64,000 nucleotides of DNA, from NCBI RefSeq assembly GCF_030908405.1, contig NZ_CP133089.1:682001-746000 (forward strand), given 5' to 3'. Below the pieces are notes generated by a model. That model did no database searches. It saw only the letters and a program-made list of their open reading frames with translations, and was not told the origin of the DNA. Position 1 is the first letter of the stretch; each line of letters begins with the position of its first letter. A program made the position numbers and the translations under genes. Source of the DNA: Aminobacterium sp. MB27-C1. GTDB lineage: Bacteria > Synergistota > Synergistia > Synergistales > Aminobacteriaceae. Of this stretch, positions 50,953-59,248 are shown piece after piece.

Positions 50953-51663
50953 ATGCCTTTAAAGTGTTCAATTAAATATGGGAAAGAGGTTATTTGCTTC
51001 CATTTAATCTATTCTAATCGTAAAACCATTGAAATCTCGGTTTTTCCCGATTTAAGCGTGGTTGTTAAGGCTCCTTCTCATATAAATTATTCTGTTATTG
51101 AAAAACGTATAAAAAAACGAGCTAATTGGATTAAAAAGCAACAAAAATACTTTGAACAATTTACTATAAAAACGTCGACAAGAAGTTATATTGGGGGAGA
51201 AACACATCTTTATCTGGGTAAGCAATATAGACTGAAAATTTCAGTAGGGAATATATCTGAGGTTAAACTTACTAGAGGATACTTTTTAATCAGTTGTAAA
51301 AATGAAATCAAACCGGAAAAAGTGAAACAACTTATGGATAATTGGTATAGGGAAAAGGCGCGTGAGGAATATGAAAAAATTTTTTATCAATGTTGGCCTT
51401 ATTTCGAAAAATTAGGGTTTTCTAAGCCGCAAATAAAAATTCGACAAATGAAAACTCGATGGGGAAGCCTATCAAAAAGAGGGAACCTTACATTGAATCT
51501 AGATCTCATTAAGGTGCCCAAAGAATGTATTGAATACGTTATTACCCATGAACTCTGTCATTTACGACATTATAATCATAGCGCAGATTTCTATAATCTT
51601 CTTGAAAAATTTATGCCAGATTGGAAACGACGTAAACATAAGCTAGAATTGACGTTTTTATAA
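50953..51663 (+). CDS. DUF45/YgjP-type metallopeptidase
   Basis: This 236-residue protein matches the DUF45 (YgjP/SprT-like) family. The zinc motif HELCH (His199, Glu200, His203) is followed by a third ligand in RHYNHSADF. The typical core is TRWGSLSKRGNLTLNLDL, then VPKECIEYVITHELCHLRH. DUF45 genes are commonly linked to type I RM operons next to hsdR, where their role is unknown. ATG 50953 lies 2 bases after the hsdR stop. No signal peptide is present, so it acts in the cytoplasm. Confidence 0.9.
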   Translation: MPLKCSIKYGKEVICFHLIYSNRKTIEISVFPDLSVVVKAPSHINYSVIEKRIKKRANWIKKQQKYFEQFTIKTSTRSYIGGETHLYLGKQYRLKISVGNISEVKLTRGYFLISCKNEIKPEKVKQLMDNWYREKAREEYEKIFYQCWPYFEKLGFSKPQIKIRQMKTRWGSLSKRGNLTLNLDLIKVPKECIEYVITHELCHLRHYNHSADFYNLLEKFMPDWKRRKHKLELTFL

Positions 51664-51718
51664 TGATCATTGTAAAAATGAACGCCGTTATATGCTAAAG
51701 AAGGAAAACGTGATAATA

Positions 51719-51770
51719 AAGTGTACCCCCAAAATAAGACTCATAGAAACCAGCATTTGGAGGTGCACTT
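51719..51770. mobile_element. Remnant of an insertion-sequence end (IS3-like appearance)
   Basis: AAGTGTACCCCC (51719-51730) and GGAGGTGCACTT (51759-51770) are near-perfect inverted repeats, 10 of 12 matching, separated by 28 bases. The sequence resembles the ends of IS3-family elements, whose termini often read TGTACC...; no transposase remains between them. It may be an internally deleted element or MITE-like remnant just downstream of the RM island. Confidence 0.45.
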
Positions 51771-51828
51771 TTTGTAAAGAACCGGTTATAACATTTTTAT
51801 ATTGGTTGCTACTGTGAAAATATGGGAA

Positions 51829-53115
51829 CTAAAACTCACCACAAATTTTAATTTCGCTTTTTTTATTTTCTGAAATTAAAAAAGGGAATTTCTGATTCTC
51901 CAATAGAGAATTAAAAATTGAAGGATCAGGGTGTCCGTATTTATTATTTTCTCCGGCCGATATAATAAAAATATATGCCTCTTTTTTACTTAACTCAAAA
52001 TTGTAATTGTGCTTTGAACCATGGTGTGGAACTTGTATCATGCCGATTTTCTCCCAGTAGCTTTTATATTTATTGTTTAGCTCTTCCCAATTATTAGCGT
52101 CATAATCACCAAGGTAAAGGCACCCAAGAGGTGGGTGGTATTTAATTTCATTCCAATGCTTCAAAAAACGTGAGGCATCATCAATAATTTCTAATAAGGG
52201 ACATTTAAAATACTCTCGAAAATGGTAAGGTACATAATTATCATAAAAACGTAAAAAACTTAAAGAGCTTTCATAGTCCATCCACTGTTTGTCATAAAAG
52301 GATCCCTTTTTAATGTAATTCATATAAAAAAATTTATGTTTCGGTCCAGAATAAAGTGTCATGGAATTCGAATTAAGATCCCCATTTAGATTCCTATACG
52401 CCTCTTTTAATCTTTTTTGGGTTTCAATGTCTTTCCACATTTTTTTAAAGTCATCTGTAGATTCCAGGGAGATCCCTCTATCATTTAGCTCTTTTATTAG
52501 CGATGTACTTTGATTGCGCGCTTTATAATTAAATGGTAAAAAAACCCATTCGTTCCCCAGGCACGTTGTTATTTCGGTATCTGGATTTAAAATTGGTCCT
52601 TTTTGTCCCCCTTTCCTAGATGAGTCTTCTCTATTGAAGCGGTTATCATCAGGGTCAAGTCTAAATAAAGAGCCTTCACCACTAAAACGCTCACCTCCAT
52701 ACCCAATAAAATAAATTTTCCCTTCGAAGTTGGGTATTTGGTTGCTATCTTGTGCAGAGATTAAATTTTGAATAAATATGTTATTCCTATTATATATAGC
52801 ATTATGAAGAAGAGCTTCTATCCTTTCTTCGTCAGTTAACAGAGGAAGAAAAATATTTTTGACATCACAATAATTTATTAGATACTTTAGACCGTTAACG
52901 TGGTCATTATGTAAATGAGAAATGAAAACAGCGTCTATTGGTTCTTTAGGAGTGAAACAGCTTTCTATTTCTGACTTTATGGTTTTTAGACTAGTTTCTG
53001 TACCACAATCATAAACAACGTTAAAGAAACTATTTCTATCTCTATCAAAAAATTTTTCGGTGTAGAAGGCTCCTTGCCCTATAGGATGGAAACATCTTTC
53101 TAGCGAAATTCCCAT
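51829..53115 (-). CDS. ComEC-like metallo-beta-lactamase-fold hydrolase
   Basis: This 428-residue protein has the MBL metal-binding motif HLHNDH (His67, His69, Asp71, His72) and late motifs VPHHGSKHNYNF and YGHPDPS found in the ComEC/Rec2-type MBL domain. No membrane segments are present, so it is a soluble relative. Residues about 100-350 include a long insertion of mixed beta and helical character. Such stand-alone enzymes often occur in defence or mobile islands and may be nucleases or phosphodiesterases. GGGAGG lies 10 bases upstream of ATG 53115. No partner gene adjoins it. Confidence 0.82.
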   Translation of the reverse strand: MGISLERCFHPIGQGAFYTEKFFDRDRNSFFNVVYDCGTETSLKTIKSEIESCFTPKEPIDAVFISHLHNDHVNGLKYLINYCDVKNIFLPLLTDEERIEALLHNAIYNRNNIFIQNLISAQDSNQIPNFEGKIYFIGYGGERFSGEGSLFRLDPDDNRFNREDSSRKGGQKGPILNPDTEITTCLGNEWVFLPFNYKARNQSTSLIKELNDRGISLESTDDFKKMWKDIETQKRLKEAYRNLNGDLNSNSMTLYSGPKHKFFYMNYIKKGSFYDKQWMDYESSLSFLRFYDNYVPYHFREYFKCPLLEIIDDASRFLKHWNEIKYHPPLGCLYLGDYDANNWEELNNKYKSYWEKIGMIQVPHHGSKHNYNFELSKKEAYIFIISAGENNKYGHPDPSIFNSLLENQKFPFLISENKKSEIKICGEF

Positions 53116-53595
53116 ATTTTATATCCTCCCTTGTCATTGATATTCCTATTGATTTTGTTAGGATTATACTTTGATTTTTCTAAATTAATTTAGCAAAATA
53201 CAAAAACTTTAACATAAAAATTTAAAAAATTATATTTAATACTTACTTTATTATACGTTATAAATTAAATTTTATTACAAAAAAATTTTATTAAATAAAA
53301 TATAAATTTAATTATAAAAATAAAACTTTTAAAAATTAGCAAAGAACGTGAAGAGAGGTGTAATAACAGCTATATCCCCCTCCAACTTGACAATCCCTTT
53401 TTGTATAAATATATTAAAATGAACTATACCAACTCTAATCTAGTACAGACTTCTTCCGTTGCCATAAAAGCATACGACACAGCAATTTCTTACCCAATCT
53501 ATCATCTAACCTATACACTCAGCCTTCAAGCCAGATCAATGTATCCATGCGAAAAGAACGTTTTTGCTAGATTCCACCAGAAAGGATGATGCTTT
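53116..53595. other. Very AT-rich intergenic region, no gene seen
   Basis: This 480-base region runs from the MBL gene to the Ntn-hydrolase gene. Bases 53160-53340 are extremely A+T-rich with short T and A runs, suitable for intrinsically bent DNA. A 62-codon frame at 53401-53589 has no ribosome binding site and unusual composition, and I do not accept it. A promoter for the Ntn hydrolase probably lies in the last 200 bases. Confidence 0.4.
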
Positions 53596-54708
53596 GTGAA
53601 CAGAAAAGCTCGGATCTGGCCCAAAACGCAGCAGCCCCAATCCCGCCACTATAACTACCACTGCCACCACTCTTTACATCTATCAATCTTCCTCGCCGTT
53701 GCACTCATCTTTTTAATCGGATTTCAAGCCCACGCCTGCACCCGAATTCTCTATGAAACTGGCACAAATAACTACATCGTCGGGCGAACTATGGACTGGT
53801 ACGACGATACAAAAACCGACCTATGGGCTTTTCCGCGCAGCTTGAAACGAGATGGAGGCTGTGGTTCCAACTCCATTACATGGACGTCAAAATATGGTTC
53901 GCTTGTAGCAGATATTTACAATACGGGAACAGTAGACGGAATCAACGATGCCGGACTCATCGTCAACGTTTTGTACCTTTCCGAATCCGACTATGGAGAC
54001 GCCAAGGCGTCAGGACGCCCGTTACTCTCGATTGGCGCCTGGGGGCAATATATTCTCGACAACTACGCTACTGTTGCGGAAGCCGTAAATTCCCTCAAAA
54101 AAGAGCCCTTTTCTATCGTTGCGCCACCTCTCCCCGGAGGAAAAGCAGCCAGCGGCCATGTTGCAATCGCAGACACATCGGGCGACAGCGCCATCTTCGA
54201 ATACATCGAAGGCAAACTTGTAACTCACCACAATCGCGCATACGTGGTCATGACCAACTCGCCTCCCTTTAATGAGCAACTGGCTATCGATAGCTATTGG
54301 AAGAGCGTCGGCGGCATGAAGTTTTTACCTGGAACCCACCGAGCTTCAGACCGTTTCGCTCGCATCAGCTGGAACCTCGACGCCACCCCCAAAGTAGACT
54401 CTCCAGAACGCGCCATCGCGACAGTTTTCTCTTTAATACGCCACATATCAGTTCCCCTGGGAATCGTCGACCCGGAAAAACCGAATCTCTCTTCCACACT
54501 CTGGCGCACAGTGGCGGACACTAAAGCCCGTCGCTACTATTTTGAGTCGGTGCTGACTCCTGCTGTATTTTGGGTGGATTTGGAAAAGTTGAATCTGAAG
54601 GAAGGGGCGAAACCCACGAAACTCGACTTGAGCAGCAATCCCATTCTCTCTGGCGAAGTCTCAAGTAAATTCACCCCAACGGAACCCTTCCCGTTCCTTT
54701 CGGAATGA
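53596..54708 (+). CDS. Secreted Ntn hydrolase (choloylglycine hydrolase/penicillin V acylase family)
   Basis: This 370-residue linear-amide C-N hydrolase has a long signal region (1-47, hydrophobic helix 30-45) ending just before Cys48 (QAHACTRILYE), the N-terminal nucleophile exposed by cleavage. GRTMDWYDD and the conserved INDAGLIVNVLYL and VIADTSGD-like (VAIADTSGDSAIFEYIEGK) segments follow. Family members deconjugate bile salts or hydrolyse penicillin V and N-acyl homoserine lactones; the substrate here is unknown, but export implies periplasmic or external amides. GTG 53596 follows AAAGGATG. DNA is richer in G+C than the left neighbour. Confidence 0.88.
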   Translation: MNRKARIWPKTQQPQSRHYNYHCHHSLHLSIFLAVALIFLIGFQAHACTRILYETGTNNYIVGRTMDWYDDTKTDLWAFPRSLKRDGGCGSNSITWTSKYGSLVADIYNTGTVDGINDAGLIVNVLYLSESDYGDAKASGRPLLSIGAWGQYILDNYATVAEAVNSLKKEPFSIVAPPLPGGKAASGHVAIADTSGDSAIFEYIEGKLVTHHNRAYVVMTNSPPFNEQLAIDSYWKSVGGMKFLPGTHRASDRFARISWNLDATPKVDSPERAIATVFSLIRHISVPLGIVDPEKPNLSSTLWRTVADTKARRYYFESVLTPAVFWVDLEKLNLKEGAKPTKLDLSSNPILSGEVSSKFTPTEPFPFLSE

Positions 54709-54716
54709 TATAAAAA

Positions 54717-54768
54717 GGCTTCTGCGGACTGGCGAAAAACCTGTTCACAGAAGCCTCTCTTATTTTAC
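54717..54768. terminator. Terminator between convergent genes
   Basis: Perfect arms AGGCTTCTG (54717-54725) and CAGAAGCCT (54748-54756) enclose a 22-base loop, followed by CTCTTATTTT. It lies between the Ntn hydrolase (plus) and the lyase gene (minus). Confidence 0.78.
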
Positions 54769-54773
54769 AGTTT

Positions 54774-55706
54774 CTACAGTTGATGGCAACAGTTGACGCT
54801 TTCCCTTCCAATATTGCTGGCAGACAAGTGACTTGTAACGTGCAGCCCATATGCTTCCATATCTCTGGCTACAGATATCACCTTAAGCAGATCAACGCCC
54901 GTCTTGACGCCTATTTTCTCTAAGAAGTTGACGAGATCTTCGGTAGCGAGGTTTCCTGCGGCGCCAGGAGCGAACGGACATCCTCCAAGTCCGCCCGTTG
55001 CCGAATCAAAGCGGCTGAACCCAAGCTGTAGCGCGGTAAGGGTGTTAACCATGGCCATGCCGTGGGTATCGTGAAGGTGGAGGAAGAAGGGATAGTCTCC
55101 ATAGTTTTCTCTGATTCGTGAAAGTGTGTTGTTGATTTTTGATGGATCTGCGGTTCCGATAGTGTCGGCAAGTGTAACGCCGTCCACTCCTATTTCAAAA
55201 ACGGTATCTAAAATCTTTATTACGGCTTCAGGGTCAATGGCTCCTTCGAAGGGGCAATCAAAGGTGGTGGCCACAGATACGCATAATTTGCATTCTCCCT
55301 TTATTGCTGCGACTTTTTTGAGCTCCTCCAAGGATTCCGCTACGGTTTTGCGAGTATTTGATTTATTGTGTGATTCGCTGGCTGAAAGAACAAAGTTAAT
55401 CCAATCGGGGTTTGCTTTGAGTGCATTCTCGGCGCCTCTCAAGTTAGGAATGAGCGCTACGGATTCTATCCTATCCTTCCAATTCTTGTTAAACTCTTCC
55501 ATGACTTCGGCAGCATCGGCCATTTGGGGAATGGCTTTGGGACTCACAAACGAAGTGACTTCCATTACCGAAATTCCCGTCTTTGCCAAGTCGTTTATGA
55601 ATTTCACCTTATCCTCTGTGGGGATAAAGTCTTTTACGCTCTGGAAACCATCTCTGGGACATACTTCGCGTATAATTGCCGAGCTCGGCGCCTGAAGATG
55701 TGTCAT
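54774..55706 (-). CDS. HMG-CoA-lyase-family enzyme (hydroxymethylglutaryl- or citramalyl-CoA lyase)
   Basis: This 310-residue TIM-barrel lyase belongs to the HMG-CoA lyase family. Motifs are REVCPRDGFQ (catalytic Arg/Asp), VEVTSF-like MEVTSFVSPKAIPQMAD, LHLHDTHGMA with metal ligands, and GLGGCPFAPGAAGN (active-site Cys). It cleaves a beta-hydroxy acyl-CoA to acetyl-CoA and a keto acid. Its start overlaps the CoA-transferase stop by one base (TAATG), so the CoA ester made by that enzyme is the likely substrate. HMG-CoA, citramalyl-CoA or a methyl-branched relative is possible. Confidence 0.88.
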   Translation of the reverse strand: MTHLQAPSSAIIREVCPRDGFQSVKDFIPTEDKVKFINDLAKTGISVMEVTSFVSPKAIPQMADAAEVMEEFNKNWKDRIESVALIPNLRGAENALKANPDWINFVLSASESHNKSNTRKTVAESLEELKKVAAIKGECKLCVSVATTFDCPFEGAIDPEAVIKILDTVFEIGVDGVTLADTIGTADPSKINNTLSRIRENYGDYPFFLHLHDTHGMAMVNTLTALQLGFSRFDSATGGLGGCPFAPGAAGNLATEDLVNFLEKIGVKTGVDLLKVISVARDMEAYGLHVTSHLSASNIGRESVNCCHQL

Positions 55707-56902
55707 TAGAGAATTTTTCTCCTTTCCAGCTCTTTCACTTCTTCCTCGTCCATATCGAGAAGTTCTTTCAGAATTTCAACATTGTGCTCTCCCAAAAGAG
55801 GGGAGTGGGTTCTTATGGTCGGAGGCGTGTCAGAAAGTTTGATATGGCTGCCTGTGATCGTCAGTTCCCCGGCAATTGGATGGCTGGTCTTTACGAACAT
55901 TTCTCGGTCTCCGGCAATGTGGGGATCTTTGACGATCTGGTCGATTGACATAATGGGTGCGCATGGAATTCCGGCGTCGTTAATCAAGTCGAAAGCTTCC
56001 TGAACGGTGTGTTTTGTGGTCCATTCCTCGACGATAACCTTGAGTTCTTCATTTCTGGCGACTCGGTCTTTTACTTCAAGATATTCGGGAGCTTCGGCCA
56101 ATTCAGGTCGTTCCATCACCGAGCAGAGGTTTTTCCATAATTTATTGTTGGCAGCGCCTATAACAAGACTTCCGTCTGAAGCTTTGAAGGAATCGTAAGG
56201 GTAGGTGGATTCGTAGCGGTTTCCTATTCTTTGAGGAATACGCCCCTCGATGAGGTAGATCATATTGATAATTTCGAGGCTGGCAACGGCGGAATCCACG
56301 AGCGCAATATCTACCTTTTGGCCCACTCCTGTGAGATTTCTTGCGTTGACTGCTGCGAGAATGCCGATAGCGCAGGAAAGACCTGCCAGAACATCGCCCA
56401 TCGCCGTTCCGGTTCGTGTTGGTTCTCCCCCCGGCCAACCAGTTGTGCTCATAAGTCCGCTCATGGCCTGGGCGATAATATCGTAACCGGGACGCATCTT
56501 GTAGGGGCCCGTATGTCCGAACCCTGAAATTGCGGCGTAAATAATTCGGGGATTGATTTCTTTCAAAGTCTCATAGCCAATGCCGAGATTTTCCATTGTG
56601 CCTGGCCGGAAGTTTTCTGTTACAATGTCAGCTTTTTTAACCATTTCAAGGAAGAGTTCTTTCCCTTGCGGATCTTTCAAATTCAGGGTCATTCCTCTTT
56701 TGTTTCTATTGAGATTCATGTAGTAGGCGCTTTCGCCGTTCAGAAATGGTCCCATTGAGCGAGTATCATCACCACTATCTGCCCGTTCGATCTTTATAAC
56801 ATCGGCTCCCATATCGGCAAGAATCATAGTGCAGAAAGGACCTGCCAATACACGAGTGAGGTCAAGCACCTTCAGATTTGTTAGCGCACCTTTTGTCTCC
56901 AT
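55706..56902 (-). CDS. Type III (CaiB/BaiF) CoA-transferase
   Basis: This 398-residue enzyme belongs to the CaiB/BaiF family of CoA-transferases, which move CoA between carboxylic acids. Sequence features are LKVLDLTRVLAGPFCTMILADMGADVIKIE, NLNRNKRGMTLNLKDPQGKE, NFRPGTMENLGIGYE and GTAMGDVLAGLSCAIGIL, containing the catalytic Asp. ATG 56902 is chosen because GTGAGGA lies just upstream; a longer frame begins earlier without such a site. It is co-transcribed with the downstream HMG-CoA-lyase-like gene. Its promoter region contains one copy of the GTCGAC palindrome. Confidence 0.9.
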   Translation of the reverse strand: METKGALTNLKVLDLTRVLAGPFCTMILADMGADVIKIERADSGDDTRSMGPFLNGESAYYMNLNRNKRGMTLNLKDPQGKELFLEMVKKADIVTENFRPGTMENLGIGYETLKEINPRIIYAAISGFGHTGPYKMRPGYDIIAQAMSGLMSTTGWPGGEPTRTGTAMGDVLAGLSCAIGILAAVNARNLTGVGQKVDIALVDSAVASLEIINMIYLIEGRIPQRIGNRYESTYPYDSFKASDGSLVIGAANNKLWKNLCSVMERPELAEAPEYLEVKDRVARNEELKVIVEEWTTKHTVQEAFDLINDAGIPCAPIMSIDQIVKDPHIAGDREMFVKTSHPIAGELTITGSHIKLSDTPPTIRTHSPLLGEHNVEILKELLDMDEEEVKELERRKIL

Positions 56903-57143
56903 TGAATCCTCACGCCCTTCTGGATAATAGTTGCATACATGTTTAGTGCTCCACGTAAAGAACCTGAAACCGCGCACAACGTTATTATTGCTGCTTTGCG
57001 TTACTGCAATTTCACCTAGCGAGAGAGGAGATCCTGTATTAAACCGTTCCTTTTATGGAAGAGCGGTATTGTTTAATTGTTTAAGTATGTAGTGAGGTTG
57101 GATTTATGAAGTTTTGTTGGAATGCGATTTTTCTTTTACATTT

Positions 57144-57158
57144 AGTCGACTGTCGACA
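57144..57158. promoter_or_regulatory. GntR operator candidate 1
   Basis: AGTCGACTGTCGACA contains the perfect 13-bp palindrome GTCGAC-T-GTCGAC. It lies about 240 bases upstream of the CoA-transferase start and 178 bases before the gntR start. Confidence 0.7.
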
Positions 57159-57265
57159 AAAATTATATATTGATATTTTATTTTGTCAATAAAACCAAGT
57201 TGTGTTTTTTCGATTATTAGACAAGTTGCAAATATTTTATCAATGCTGTATAGTAATAAACCATA

Positions 57266-57280
57266 AGTCGACTGTCGACT
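57266..57280. promoter_or_regulatory. GntR operator candidate 2
   Basis: AGTCGACTGTCGACT is a perfect 15-bp palindrome, 56 bases upstream of the gntR start, in a position suited to autoregulation. Confidence 0.75.
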
Positions 57281-57335
57281 ATTTAGAATCTTATCAACAT
57301 CTTCCCAGTATAAAAAACAAGAGGGGTAGAAAAAT

Positions 57336-58016
57336 ATGGTTTCGACAAAACCTTATTTTAATGAAACTGTTACATCCAAAGTAATGGACTACCTTAAAAA
57401 ACAAATTCTTGTCTCCAAAAAGTATAAAAAGGGAGACAAAATTATCGAATCCCAAATAGCAGAAGAACTTAATATTAGCCGCTCTCCTGTGAGAGAGGCC
57501 ATTCAACGTCTCGAAAGCCAGGGATTGGTGACAACCATTCCTCGAAAAGGGGCCTTTGTTACTCAATTTTCGATAAAAGAGATGGAGGAGATATATGCAC
57601 TTCGTTATCTTTTAGAGGGAAGCATTTACGAGGTTCTCATCAATGAAAATCTTTTAAAAGAAGAGGATTACGAGCATCTTTCCGGCCTTATTGACCAGAT
57701 GGTAGAAGTCGCAAGATCTGATATGTCTACAGGCGAAAAGGTTCTGGCCTTCTTGAAAAAAGACATTGAATTTCACCGCTATACCTGGTTGAAGGCAAAT
57801 CGTCCCCGAACGTTAAGTATCCTTTCTGACTTGTATCATCAGTTGGAATTGGGGATGCTCGATGATTTAATCCATGCGAAAAGTTTGGAAGTTACAGCTC
57901 TCAGTCACTATAGAATCGTAGAATTCTTGAAAAGCGGAGAGCTTGAAAAACTTAAAGAGAGTAGATCTTGGAGCCTTTTCGCAAGAAGGCTCGAAAATGT
58001 TAAAGAAGGGAGTTAA
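57336..58016 (+). CDS. GntR/FadR-family transcriptional regulator
   Basis: This 226-residue protein has a winged-helix N-terminus (KVMDYLKKQILVSKKYKKGDKIIESQIAEELNISRSPVREAIQRLESQGLVTTIPRKGAFV) and an all-helical FCD ligand domain (about 80-215) with a DIEFHRYTW metal motif. It should bind the GTCGACTGTCGAC palindromes in front of its own gene and of the TRAP genes, and respond to a carboxylate. AGAGGGG lies before ATG 57336. It is divergent from the CoA-transferase genes and precedes the TRAP genes, so it is positioned to control both sides. Confidence 0.9.
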   Translation: MVSTKPYFNETVTSKVMDYLKKQILVSKKYKKGDKIIESQIAEELNISRSPVREAIQRLESQGLVTTIPRKGAFVTQFSIKEMEEIYALRYLLEGSIYEVLINENLLKEEDYEHLSGLIDQMVEVARSDMSTGEKVLAFLKKDIEFHRYTWLKANRPRTLSILSDLYHQLELGMLDDLIHAKSLEVTALSHYRIVEFLKSGELEKLKESRSWSLFARRLENVKEGS

Positions 58017-58036
58017 ATTTTTTTAGTGTAAGGTAG

Positions 58037-58051
58037 TGTCGACTGTCGACT
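58037..58051. promoter_or_regulatory. GntR operator candidate 3 (upstream of dctP)
   Basis: TGTCGACTGTCGACT contains the same 13-bp palindrome, 53 bases before the dctP start and 21 bases after the regulator stop. Three identical palindromes in under 1 kb are not expected by chance. Confidence 0.75.
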
Positions 58052-58103
58052 CTTCGCACATGACATGATGCCCACGAATCAAAAATATTGGAGGTGCAAG
58101 ATA

Positions 58104-59099
58104 ATGAAACTCGGTAGATCCTTTTTGCTAGCAACTTTGGCTGCATTTATCATAACCCTCTACGCTTTCCCTGCAATGGCGGCATCGTCATGGAGGCTTT
58201 CCAATCAGCTTCCTCCTTCTCATTTTATTTCTAAAGGCATGGATTTTTTTGCTGAAAAGGTGTCAGAATATTCAAACGGAGAAATGAAAGTTGAAGTTTT
58301 CCATTCGGCACAGCTTTTTAAAGACACTGAAATAGTTGAAGCCATTCAAGAAGGTCTTGTTGAGCTTGCCCTCGTTCCTGTTAATAAATGGTCTGGAATG
58401 GTTCCAGCAGCCGATATTTTTGAAATGCCCTTCGTCTTTAAAGACCTCAGTTCCCCAAAGAAATTTATAGAAGCCGGCGCAGGCGAAATTCTTGATAATG
58501 AATTCCAGGCAAAAGGCGCCAAAGTTGTATTTTGGGTCGATTACGGCCTCGTCCAGTTTTACAACAACAAACGTCCCCTTGCAAAGCCAGCCGATTTTGA
58601 CGGCCTTAAAATACGAACCTTCAGTAAGGGAACAGCTGATACGGTAAAGGCTCTTGGCGGTATTCCCGCAGTCATGAGTTCTTCTGAAATGTACATGGCC
58701 CTTCAGAGAGGAACCGTTGATGGCGCTACCACAGGTATGCCCGCGGCCGTTTCGAGAAAGATATATGAAGTGCAGAAATATATGACTCTCGCCAACTACA
58801 CCACAGCTCAGTTCTTTGTACAGGGAAACTTTGAATGGTGGGATTCCCTCAGCGATAAAGAGAAAGAAGTTCTTCTCAAAGCCGGCGCTGATGCTGCAGA
58901 ATCAATTCGTGGCTCAATAGCCGATTCTGAAGATAAGGCCTATAACGTTATTAAAGAGGGCGGAGTAGAGATTTATGCGCTTAACGACGAGGAAAGAGCT
59001 GCTTTTGTAAAGGCTACAGAGTCGGTTAGATCTGAATTCATGCAGCAGACTGGCGAAATCAGCCATAAGCTTATGGAAATCTTAGAATCCATTGACTAA
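58104..59099 (+). CDS. dctP: TRAP transporter solute-binding protein (DctP-like)
   Basis: This 331-residue protein has a cleavable signal peptide (about 1-27, ending AMAAS) rather than the lipobox seen in the other DctP. Family features are GEMKVEVFHSAQLFKDTEIVEAIQEGLVELALVPVNKW, LKIRTFSKGTADTVKALGGIPAVMSSSEMYMALQRGTVDGATTG with the carboxylate-binding arginine, and YMTLANYTTAQFFVQGN. GGAGGTGCAAGATA precedes ATG 58104. It is the first transporter gene after operator 3. It differs strongly from the dctP at 34616, so the substrates should differ. Confidence 0.93.
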   Translation: MKLGRSFLLATLAAFIITLYAFPAMAASSWRLSNQLPPSHFISKGMDFFAEKVSEYSNGEMKVEVFHSAQLFKDTEIVEAIQEGLVELALVPVNKWSGMVPAADIFEMPFVFKDLSSPKKFIEAGAGEILDNEFQAKGAKVVFWVDYGLVQFYNNKRPLAKPADFDGLKIRTFSKGTADTVKALGGIPAVMSSSEMYMALQRGTVDGATTGMPAAVSRKIYEVQKYMTLANYTTAQFFVQGNFEWWDSLSDKEKEVLLKAGADAAESIRGSIADSEDKAYNVIKEGGVEIYALNDEERAAFVKATESVRSEFMQQTGEISHKLMEILESID

Positions 59100-59248
59100 T
59101 TGTAAAGGCAATTTAGCCTTGAACCTCTCTTTCATATAACACCCTTAGTTACCATCACTCACCAACGGAGGAGGCCGGGAATGCAAATTCCTTCCTCCTC
59201 CAAATAATAAGAAAAGCGTGCGAGTATTACAAGATTGGGGGAATTGGC

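Larger units (their letters stand above)
57003..57335. promoter_or_regulatory. Divergent control region of CoA-transferase and gntR genes
   Basis: About 330 bases contain promoters for both directions and two perfect copies of GTCGAC-T-GTCGAC (57145-57157 and 57267-57279), 122 bases apart centre to centre. TTGTCAAT-type sequence and AT-rich boxes lie between them. A ligand-responsive repressor bound at both sites could loop the region. Confidence 0.6.

Noticed and set aside
53401-53589. 62-codon frame before the Ntn hydrolase
   Set aside because: No ribosome binding site precedes it, the residue content is odd and it lies in a likely promoter region.
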